Positions 1 to 5,139 of a stretch of DNA of 5,139 bases are shown here, in pieces (the stretch's first letter is position 1; each line of letters starts with the position of its first letter). The stretch is taken from assembly GCA_015662065.1 (NCBI GenBank), contig DQUX01000274.1, positions 1 to 5,139 on the forward strand. The letters are read 5' to 3'. The notes below the pieces were generated by a model, which did no database searches, had not been told where the DNA came from, and worked only from the letters and a program-made list of their open reading frames with translations. Source of the stretch: Anaerolineales bacterium. GTDB taxonomy: Bacteria; Chloroflexota; Anaerolineae; B4-G1; DUEL01. A program made the translations under genes and the position numbers.

Positions 1-2
1 CC

Positions 3-86
3 GGCTGGCTGACGGTCGAGGAGGCGCTGGCGGGCCTTGCCCGCAGGGCGGAGGTCACCCCGTCGCTTTCTCCACGCCGCGGCTGA
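3..86 (+). CDS. C-terminal tail of a rightward gene (partial), product unknown
   Basis: Plus-strand frame 3 is open from the window edge to a TGA at 84-86 and encodes 27 residues. It begins GWLTVEEALAGLARR, which reads like an amphipathic helix, and ends in a short basic tail. Of the 18 codons before the overlap with the neighbouring gene, 17 end in G or C, the third-position bias expected of real coding sequence in a high-GC genome. The minus strand of the same stretch has no ATG, GTG or TTG, so no leftward gene can begin there. The tail converges on the zinc-ribbon membrane gene and overlaps its last 32 bp. The fragment is too short to assign a family. It could also be chance, since any high-GC stretch gives open frames. 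Confidence 0.4.
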   Translation, partial: GWLTVEEALAGLARRAEVTPSLSPRRG

Positions 87-1230
87 TCTTCCTGATCCGT
101 CCCCACGGATCGGCCGTTACCGTATACACCACGCTCATCGCCTCGCTCTGGCGGAACCCCAGGTCGGTCTCCGTCGACTCGATCCGTTCCTCCCCCCGCG
201 CCTTCATCACGATCCCCCCGTCCGGGGTTCGCTCTACCTCCTCCCAGTTCCACTGGCCGACGTGCTCGACCGTCTCATGCCAGCCGCGAAGGCGCTGCAG
301 CCCTGGGGGAACCGCGAGCATCGTTGACGGAGAGGGCTGGGCAGGCGTCTCGGCGGCGACCAGTAGGTTTCCGCTGACCGGGATGGTGGAAAAGCTAGGG
401 CCCTCCCCACCGGCGCTGCCCTTTTCATCTTTCCGCTCCGCCTCAACCGTCCACCGTATCTGCGACCGCGCCGTGCGCACGGTGAACCCTCCCGGTCGCG
501 CTAGCTGCCTCTCCGCCTGCCGGCGGACAAGTTCGGCCAACATATCACCGTTCAGAAAGATGGGCAACGGCAAAGCCTGGTTCATCTCGCCCGCATAGCG
601 CAGAGCGAGCAGGGCGGAGGAGGAATAGACGAAGGGAACCGTAAAGCCGCAGTAAGCCACCAGTAGGAGCAAAGGCCAGATCGGTACGATCCGATCCCGC
701 ACCCCGCCCTCCATCGGCAACCCGGCGTATCCCGGTTCGAAGAGCAGCCAACGGGCCAGTTCCCACAGCAGGTCCGAAGTGACCAGCAGGAAGGCCAGCA
801 GGAGGACAATGAGCAAGGAGAGGGCGGGCAGAATCATCGCCCACAACTTGACATCCCCAGCCAACGCTCCCCACTTCCACCGCACCTGGTTCAATAGTTG
901 CCGTTCGCGGATGGTGTGTCGCCTCCCATAGTTCCACTGCGTGACGATGAGACATCCACACACCGTGAAGAGCACGGCGAGAAGCTGAATCCCCCACTGA
1001 ATCCCTCTCCACGCCCCTCCCAACCCCATCAGTCCGCAGCCGAGGGCCAGGAGCGTGATGATGAGGGGAAGGTAGGCGTGGGGGGCTATGAAAGCCAGCA
1101 GCCCTGCAAGGCCATCCTGCTCTTCAGGCCGTTCCTCCTGCCACTTTTCCCAAGACGCATTGTCTGAACCGCAACGCCTGCACGTGCGGCCAGGTTCGCG
1201 GTCTCCCTTGCAGACGGTGCACTCCGCCAT
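55..1230 (-). CDS. Zinc-ribbon, four-TM membrane protein of unknown function
   Basis: I do not recognise this 391-residue protein's family. At the N terminus are two CxxC pairs (Cys4/Cys7 and Cys17/Cys20), a small zinc ribbon that would face the cytoplasm. An acidic linker follows, then about four hydrophobic segments near residues 51-73, 77-97, 129-151 and 182-205. A basic loop separates the second and third. The last 180 residues are soluble: an amphipathic charged stretch, a Gly/Ser/Pro-rich patch, then a beta-rich part ending with a VVYTVTADPWGRI-like strand pair. The ATG at 1228-1230 was chosen because a G-rich Shine-Dalgarno lies just upstream and because it puts the CxxC motif at the very N terminus, usual for such ribbons. 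An in-frame ATG at 1251 and TTG at 1278 would add 7 or 16 Gly/Ser-rich residues and lack a convincing RBS. Third codon positions look less GC-rich than in the two genes upstream. A sensory or membrane-quality role is possible but unsupported. Confidence 0.85.
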   Translation of the reverse strand: MAECTVCKGDREPGRTCRRCGSDNASWEKWQEERPEEQDGLAGLLAFIAPHAYLPLIITLLALGCGLMGLGGAWRGIQWGIQLLAVLFTVCGCLIVTQWNYGRRHTIRERQLLNQVRWKWGALAGDVKLWAMILPALSLLIVLLLAFLLVTSDLLWELARWLLFEPGYAGLPMEGGVRDRIVPIWPLLLLVAYCGFTVPFVYSSSALLALRYAGEMNQALPLPIFLNGDMLAELVRRQAERQLARPGGFTVRTARSQIRWTVEAERKDEKGSAGGEGPSFSTIPVSGNLLVAAETPAQPSPSTMLAVPPGLQRLRGWHETVEHVGQWNWEEVERTPDGGIVMKARGEERIESTETDLGFRQSEAMSVVYTVTADPWGRIRKISRGVEKATG

Positions 1231-1233
1231 GCT

Positions 1234-1242
1234 TCCCCCCCT
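1234..1242 (-). promoter_or_regulatory. G-rich ribosome binding site deciding the start of the zinc-ribbon gene
   Basis: Read on the minus strand, AGGGGGGGA lies four bases before the ATG at 1230. It can pair with the anti-Shine-Dalgarno if one G-U pair is allowed. Neither of the two longer in-frame starts (1251, 1278) has comparable purine-rich sequence at the right distance. This is the main reason for the start chosen. Confidence 0.55.
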
Positions 1243-1261
1243 GCCCGCCATCGAGGCTGAC

Positions 1262-1333
1262 CCGATCCCAAGGCCCAATCGCCATCTTCAGAATAGCATA
1301 GTTTCACACCCGACGCAAGTCTCTTGGGATCGG
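1262..1333. repeat. Perfect 11-bp inverted repeat enclosing the promoter
   Basis: CCGATCCCAAG at 1262-1272 is matched exactly by its reverse complement CTTGGGATCGG at 1323-1333, with 50 bp between the arms. The repeat is centred on the predicted -10 box, so one arm lies upstream of the -35 and the other falls in the leader just after the predicted transcription start. An 11-bp perfect match in a 135-bp gap is unlikely by chance. It could be a pair of binding sites for one regulator. Alternatively, in read-through RNA from the upstream gene, it could form a long-loop hairpin. No T-run follows, so it does not look like an intrinsic terminator. Confidence 0.7.
1290..1318 (-). promoter_or_regulatory. 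Putative extended -10 promoter for the zinc-ribbon gene
   Basis: Read on the minus strand, TTGCGT (1318-1313) is followed after exactly 17 bp by TATTCT (1295-1290), preceded by TG plus one base. This gives a weak -35 (3 of 6 consensus bases) and a fair -10 (4 of 6), with the TGn element of extended -10 promoters that compensates for poor -35 boxes. Transcription would begin near 1283, leaving a leader of about 50 nt. The stretch is AT-rich compared with everything around it. The assignment assumes a housekeeping sigma-70-type consensus and is a prediction from sequence only. Confidence 0.45.
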
Positions 1334-1365
1334 AGGGGGTAGGCCGGTTTGAATTTTGCCGCAGT

Positions 1366-2340
1366 TCAGACGAGGTCAGGGCGGGCGAAGAGGCCGGCGA
1401 TCCCCCCGGTGTGCCAGAAGAGCACCCGCTCCTCGGGGGAGAAGACGCCGCGCCGGATCAGGTCCAGCAGCCCGCCGAAGGCCCGGCCGGTGTAGACGGG
1501 GTCGAGCAGGAGCCCTTCGGTGGATGCGACGAGGTGAATGGCCTCCCGCTCCAACTCGCCGACTACTGCGTACCCTCCACCCAAGTACCCATCCTCTACG
1601 GCGAAGTCCTCCGGGGCGAAGCTCGGCCGCAACTCCAGGTGCTTCGCTGTCGCCGTCGCCAGACCGGCCAGGGTGTGCCGCAGCGCGTCGGCCTTCGGGT
1701 CCACGCTGATGCCCATGATGCGGCCGGCGTAGCCCAGCGCCCGCGCTCCCACCGCCAGTCCCGCCTGAGTGCCGCCGCTGGAGGAGGCCAGCACGATGCG
1801 GTCGAAGTGAAGCCCCTGCCGGGCGCACTGGGCCAGCAGCTCCTCCATCGCCGCCACATAGCCGGTGGCACCGACCGGGTTACTTCCCCCGTAAGGGACC
1901 ACGTAGGGCCGCCGACCGTCGGCCCGCAGTTCCTCTGTCACCTCCTCCAACCGCTCCACCAGCGGCGCATCCCCTGTCCAGACCACCTTTGCTCCCAGCC
2001 ATCGATCCAATAGCAGGTTCCCCTGCGTCTGCGGCGGCTCCTCGCCGCGGAGCACCAGCGTGCAGGCCAGGCCGAACTTCGCCGCCGCCGCCGCCGTCTG
2101 GCGGGCGTGGTTGGACTGGGCCGCGCCGCAGGTGATGAGGGTGTCGGCCCCCCGGGCCAGGGCGTGGGCTACCAGGAACTCCAGTTTGCGCGTTTTGTTC
2201 CCCCCTGTCGCCAGCCCCGTCTGGTCGTCCCGCTTGACCCACAACCGGGGCCCGCCCAGGTGGGCGGTCAGGCGGGGCAACGGCTCCAGAGGGGTGGGCA
2301 GGTGAGCGATGGAAACCCGGGGTCGTCTGTCGGTCAACAT
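1366..2340 (-). CDS. dcyD: PLP-dependent D-cysteine desulfhydrase (DcyD/ACC deaminase family)
   Basis: This cytoplasmic pyridoxal-phosphate enzyme of fold type II (tryptophan synthase beta-like) probably breaks D-cysteine into pyruvate, sulfide and ammonia. Its 324 residues fit the family (about 325-340). Visible landmarks are KRDD at 36-39 and GGNKTRKLE at 46-54, with Lys49 as the Schiff-base lysine. AAQSNHARQ at 73-81 supplies Ser76/Asn77 for substrate contact. The SSSGGT loop at 186-191 binds the cofactor phosphate. Two positions discriminate among relatives: in ACC deaminase the VYEG and HLGG motifs carry Glu295 and Leu322, whereas here they read VYTG (Thr284) and HTGG (Thr311), as in D-cysteine desulfhydrases. 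L-cysteate sulfo-lyase (CuyA) is a close alternative that sequence reading cannot exclude. The ATG at 2338-2340 has a GGGAGG Shine-Dalgarno at proper spacing. The gene lies 42 bp after the glycosyltransferase on the same strand and probably shares its transcript. Confidence 0.85.
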   Translation of the reverse strand: MLTDRRPRVSIAHLPTPLEPLPRLTAHLGGPRLWVKRDDQTGLATGGNKTRKLEFLVAHALARGADTLITCGAAQSNHARQTAAAAAKFGLACTLVLRGEEPPQTQGNLLLDRWLGAKVVWTGDAPLVERLEEVTEELRADGRRPYVVPYGGSNPVGATGYVAAMEELLAQCARQGLHFDRIVLASSSGGTQAGLAVGARALGYAGRIMGISVDPKADALRHTLAGLATATAKHLELRPSFAPEDFAVEDGYLGGGYAVVGELEREAIHLVASTEGLLLDPVYTGRAFGGLLDLIRRGVFSPEERVLFWHTGGIAGLFARPDLV

Positions 2341-2346
2341 CGGTCG

Positions 2347-2352
2347 CCTCCC
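2347..2352 (-). promoter_or_regulatory. Shine-Dalgarno of the desulfhydrase gene
   Basis: GGGAGG on the minus strand lies six bases before the ATG at 2340, a near-ideal site that fixes the start. It sits immediately after the last unit of the heptamer array, so array length would not alter the distance between the site and the start codon. Confidence 0.75.
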
Positions 2353-2353
2353 G

Positions 2354-2381
2354 ATACGTGATGCGTGAAACGTGATGCGTG
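2354..2381 (-). repeat. Four-unit heptanucleotide tandem repeat between two genes
   Basis: Read on the minus strand, the 28 bp split exactly into four heptamers, CACGCAT, CACGTTT, CACGCAT and CACGTAT (consensus CACGNNT). Equivalently, a perfect 12-bp sequence repeats with a 14-bp period (2356-2367 and 2370-2381). The array begins one base after the glycosyltransferase TAA and stops one base before the Shine-Dalgarno of the next gene, so it fills most of the 42-bp gap. No fold-back structure or T-run is present, so it is not a terminator. Its origin may be slippage of a simple repeat or insertion of a dispersed genomic repeat family. Confidence 0.85.
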
Positions 2382-2382
2382 T

Positions 2383-5139
2383 TTACGGCTGCTCCACGGT
2401 GAGGGCCGTCGGCAGCAGGATGAAGGTCGCGCCGGTTTCCGCGGGCACCCGCTCCATCGTGACCAGGTCGTACAGCCCTATCTCGATGCGAGCGATCCCG
2501 GCGTAGGGTTCGCGAAAGGTCATCACGTGCCGGTCCACGATCACCTCGCCCGGGACCCAGCCGGGAGTGGGTCGGGCTCCCCCGGCGGGCGGGCCGTCGT
2601 GCTGGCCCACCAAGCGACCGTCTTCAGCCAGGATATGGGTGAAGACGGTGTAGTCGGCCCGCGCGGCCCCCTCCAACGCCCGCCAGTAGAGGGTGATCGT
2701 GACCGGCTCGCTAGCGGTGACCTCGGTGGAGGTCAGGTCGTACCCCAGGAGCTCCGCCACGTCGCCGAAGCGGAACCGGAACGCATGCCCCATCGGCGGC
2801 GGCTCGAAGCGGTGCTCGGCCGCGGAGATTGCCACGGTGCCGAGCTCGACGCGGCGGTCCCCCACCTGGAGGACCACGGCGGCGGGGCCGTCGGTGGCGG
2901 CGGGTGGGACGACCAGCCGCCGGTGCTCCACCACCGTCTGCCCGGCGGACCACCGGTCGATGGGGTAGCGGCCACCAATAGGACCAGGGACGACGACCAA
3001 TGGCATATCCCGCTGCACCAGGGACAGAGCGGCCACATAGGGACGCGATCCATCCTGCCCCCGCCAGCGAAGGGTGACGAAGAGAGGCTGGCCCGGCGCG
3101 ACGGTAGCCCGGTCCAGCGACGCCCCCGTCAGGATCAGGCCGTCGCCCATCTCAACGGGCGCCTCCCACAGCGGGACCCGGTCGGCCAAACCGTAGGGGT
3201 CGGCCTCCAGGCCCAGGGGCTGCCCCAGGGAGACGGTCCTCAGCTCCAACGATTGTCCCTGGGGGTTGCCGGCCTCGTCCAGCAGGTCCAGCGGGTGGGC
3301 TTCCTCTCCCTCCACCCAGTAGACGCCCACCGTGAGGGTGTAGGTGAGGGGCGGGGTGCCGGGAGGGAGGGGGAGGAGGTGGTAGGTGGTGACCTCCTGG
3401 CCCACATCCCACCGGTCGGTGGGGTTGCCGCGGGGGTCCAACAACCAGTCGTCGGTGGCGGTCCAGGCCCAGCCCTCGTCGTCCCGCAGCCGCAGCCCCA
3501 CCCGCAACCGGCCGTCGGTCGGCTCCGCCAGCCGCCAGCGGAGGGCGAGGGAGAGGGCGGTATCGGCCGGTGCTCCCTGCTCCGCCCAGACCCCGCTCAG
3601 CTCCAGAGGGCCGAAACGGGCGGCGACCGGCCCCGGTGCTGGCGGCCCGACGGGCCGCTCCAGCCGGTAGACCCGCACGAACAGCCCCTTGAAGCCCCAC
3701 CGGTCGACCAGACTTCCCGCTGCCTCCAGCCCGAAGGAGAGCAGGCCGCCGGGGTCACGGGTGGCGCGGTAGTAGTCCACCTGGTAGGCCGTCTGCCCGG
3801 CGTGCGTCAGTCCGCCCAGCCGGTCCCACGCCTCATCCGGCCAGACCATTGCCACCTGCGCCGGTCCGTTGTAGTAGTACGGGACCGACCAGTCCTCCGG
3901 CGGGACAAGGATGAGGTCGCCCGAAGCGGCGTGGGCGGAGAGGGCAGCGGCCACGCCCTGCGTGTCGTCCTTGGCGAAGCGGGGGTTGGCGAAGTAAGCG
4001 TGGAGGGAGGTGAGCGTGACGGCGAGGACCGCGAGGCCCAGGAGCGCGGCCAGGGGGGCCGTGGCCCGTCGTCTCCCCAGGTGGTTCAGCAGGTAGGCGA
4101 CCAGGATGAAGAGGGCAACGGCGAAGAGGGCGACGTAGCGGGGGTGGGAGAGGGGTTTTAACTGCCAGAGGAGGAGCGCGCCGGTGAGGGGGCCCAGCCA
4201 GTGGCCCAGCAGCCGCAGGGCCTCCCCACGGGTTTCCTTTCGTCCTGCCAGGGCGACGATGCCGGCCAGGAGTGAGGCGGCAAGCGCTGTAGCCGTCCAT
4301 CGGATCGGCGGGTGGCCCGGCGCGCCGGTCAGCCCGCTCCACTGGAAGGTCCATAGGAGCCGCACGAAGTACTCCAGGGGGACCGGCTCGACGAAGGGGG
4401 CGTCCACCCCGGCGTCGGCGAGGACCGCCGGCCAGTGGAGGGCCACAGCGACGGCCCAGGGGAGAAGGAGGAGCCCGACCAGGGCGACGCTGCCCAGCCA
4501 TCCCCCCCAGCGACGGCGCCGGGCGAGCGCGGGGAGGAGAAGGAGGTTGGTGTAAACGACGGCGAGGAGGAAGACGTAGTGCAGGTAGAGGCCGATGGCC
4601 TCCGCGAGGCCGAGGAGGAGCCAGTCGCGCCGGGTCGGGGAGCAGGCCCTGGCCCGTACCCTTTCCACCCGGTCCAGCAGCGCTAGGTAGACCAGAGGGA
4701 GCAGGGCATAGGCGCGGGCTTCCTGGGCGTAGACGACGTAGAGGGGGGAGATAGCGACGAGGAGGGCGGCCCAGGCCCCGGCGCGCCGCCCCAGCCACCG
4801 GTGGCCGAAGGCGTAGACGGCGGGGACCAGGAGGGTGTTGAACCAGGCGGAGAGGAAGCGGGCGCTGAAGGCAGTGCTACCTGCCAGGGTCACCCAGGCC
4901 TTGAGCAACAGGAAGTACAGGGGCGGGTGGACGTGGGCGGCGCGGTCGGTCAGTAGGTCAGGGAGGGAGGAAGTCGCCAAGCGGATGCTGATGGCTTCGT
5001 CCCACCAGATGGGTTGGGCGTCGAGGTGGTAGAGGCGGAGGGCAAAGGAGAGGGCGATGAGGAATGGCCAAAGGGGGAATAACCGATGAATGGGGCAATG
5101 GGTTAATAGAGAGCGGATCAGGGATCGGGCGGCGGAGAA
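2383..5139 (-). CDS. GT39/PMT_2-type membrane glycosyltransferase with triplicated C-terminal module, N terminus cut by window edge
   Basis: The frame stays open to the window end, and the 53 codons before the TTG at 4980 are clearly coding, so the true start lies beyond 5139. Residues are numbered from 5139; 918 are present. GT-C enzymes of this type transfer sugar from a polyprenyl-phosphate donor on the outer face of the cytoplasmic membrane. A first TM helix (about 20-37) leads into WDEA at 45-49, whose Asp/Glu pair is the conserved catalytic acidic motif of the first outer loop. HPPLYF at 71-76 follows, then QEAR at 139-142. About ten further hydrophobic segments run to residue 380, including the HPRY stretch at 332-335. 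The remaining 540 residues should be extracytoplasmic: a linker domain (about 385-495), then three related beta-rich modules at roughly 509-638, 664-772 and 791-902. The acceptor is unknown; lipid, cell-wall polymer or protein are all possible. It probably leads a transcript including the desulfhydrase gene. Size and architecture resemble glycosyltransferases common in Chloroflexota, from memory. Confidence 0.88.
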   Translation of the reverse strand, partial: FSAARSLIRSLLTHCPIHRLFPLWPFLIALSFALRLYHLDAQPIWWDEAISIRLATSSLPDLLTDRAAHVHPPLYFLLLKAWVTLAGSTAFSARFLSAWFNTLLVPAVYAFGHRWLGRRAGAWAALLVAISPLYVVYAQEARAYALLPLVYLALLDRVERVRARACSPTRRDWLLLGLAEAIGLYLHYVFLLAVVYTNLLLLPALARRRRWGGWLGSVALVGLLLLPWAVAVALHWPAVLADAGVDAPFVEPVPLEYFVRLLWTFQWSGLTGAPGHPPIRWTATALAASLLAGIVALAGRKETRGEALRLLGHWLGPLTGALLLWQLKPLSHPRYVALFAVALFILVAYLLNHLGRRRATAPLAALLGLAVLAVTLTSLHAYFANPRFAKDDTQGVAAALSAHAASGDLILVPPEDWSVPYYYNGPAQVAMVWPDEAWDRLGGLTHAGQTAYQVDYYRATRDPGGLLSFGLEAAGSLVDRWGFKGLFVRVYRLERPVGPPAPGPVAARFGPLELSGVWAEQGAPADTALSLALRWRLAEPTDGRLRVGLRLRDDEGWAWTATDDWLLDPRGNPTDRWDVGQEVTTYHLLPLPPGTPPLTYTLTVGVYWVEGEEAHPLDLLDEAGNPQGQSLELRTVSLGQPLGLEADPYGLADRVPLWEAPVEMGDGLILTGASLDRATVAPGQPLFVTLRWRGQDGSRPYVAALSLVQRDMPLVVVPGPIGGRYPIDRWSAGQTVVEHRRLVVPPAATDGPAAVVLQVGDRRVELGTVAISAAEHRFEPPPMGHAFRFRFGDVAELLGYDLTSTEVTASEPVTITLYWRALEGAARADYTVFTHILAEDGRLVGQHDGPPAGGARPTPGWVPGEVIVDRHVMTFREPYAGIARIEIGLYDLVTMERVPAETGATFILLPTALTVEQP
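2434..3615 (-). repeat. Three diverged tandem copies of a beta-sandwich-like module in the glycosyltransferase
   Basis: The copies lie at about 3226-3615, 2824-3150 and 2434-2769. Each starts with a hydrophobic strand (LELSG, LILTG, LLGYD) and continues to an Arg/Tyr-Trp-Arg strand end (RWR, RWR, YWR). Later comes a Trp-x-x-Gly turn (DRWDVGQ, DRWSAGQ, GWVPGE), and the first and third copies end with a VGVYW or IGLYD strand. The second copy lacks this last element and is shorter. Similarity is at protein level only; the DNA is not repeated. The pattern suggests duplication of one Ig-like or carbohydrate-binding-like domain, but the fold is inferred. Confidence 0.65.

Noticed and set aside
30..44. 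Hairpin GCGGGC-CTT-GCCCGC just past the zinc-ribbon gene stop, considered as an intrinsic terminator
   Set aside because: The stem is only six base pairs and no T-run follows on either strand. It also lies in a likely coding tail, where GC-rich palindromes arise easily.
1324..2013. Plus-strand open frame of 229 codons opposite the desulfhydrase gene
   Set aside because: The minus strand there encodes a complete PLP enzyme with intact active-site motifs; the plus-strand product is low-complexity and has no recognisable feature.
2354..2381. Heptamer array considered as a CRISPR remnant or terminator
   Set aside because: Units are seven bases with no spacers, and there is no self-complementary stem or T-run.
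3361..3383. G-rich run on the plus strand, considered as a G-quadruplex
   Set aside because: It has only three runs of three or more Gs and then GG pairs, and it is the complement of Pro/Leu codons in the glycosyltransferase. Codon use explains it.
2365..4161. Long plus-strand open frame of 598 codons opposite the glycosyltransferase
   Set aside because: Its product is rich in Gly, Arg, Pro, Gln and His, with no domain or membrane pattern. It is the antisense shadow of a GC-rich gene whose minus-strand frame has clear GT-C motifs.
4440..4640. Purine-rich plus strand with many GAG/GGA triplets, considered as a tandem repeat
   Set aside because: It is the complement of CTC/CTG leucine-rich transmembrane codons, without a fixed period.

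Overview
The window is a compact, high-GC bacterial segment with three leftward (minus-strand) genes and the probable tail of one rightward gene at the left edge. No RNA gene, IS element or CRISPR array is visible. The best guess at the source is a Chloroflexota-type genome (Anaerolineae, Caldilineae or a relative). The reasons are the very large glycosyltransferase with beta-rich C-terminal modules, a zinc-ribbon/multi-TM protein of unknown function, strong GC bias at third codon positions, and a heptanucleotide repeat filling an intergenic gap. This assignment is an inference from style, not proof.

Layout, read in the direction of transcription (right to left). From 5139 to 2383 runs a GT-C membrane glycosyltransferase of the GT39/ArnT/PMT_2 type. 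It is open at the right window edge, so its first few residues are missing. Its membrane half carries the WDEA, HPPLYF and QEAR motifs. Its extracytoplasmic half contains three diverged copies of one beta-sandwich-like module. A 42-bp gap follows, two thirds of which is a four-unit heptamer array (2354-2381), and then a good Shine-Dalgarno. Next is a PLP-dependent enzyme of the D-cysteine desulfhydrase/ACC deaminase family (2340-1366). Its specificity-determining positions are Thr/Thr, which favours D-cysteine desulfhydrase over ACC deaminase. The two genes are probably co-transcribed, although no functional link between them is apparent.

A 135-bp intergenic region (1231-1365) separates this pair from the last minus-strand gene. 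It holds a plausible extended -10 promoter enclosed by a perfect 11-bp inverted repeat. The last gene (1230-55) encodes a zinc-ribbon protein with four membrane segments and a soluble C-terminal domain; I do not recognise its family. At the left edge, frame 3 of the plus strand (3-86) looks like the C-terminal end of a convergent gene overlapping that gene's stop by 32 bp.

I see no multi-gene undescribed system here. The most distinctive items are the heptamer array between stop codon and RBS, the inverted repeat around the promoter, the triplicated C-terminal module of the glycosyltransferase, and the unclassified zinc-ribbon membrane protein.
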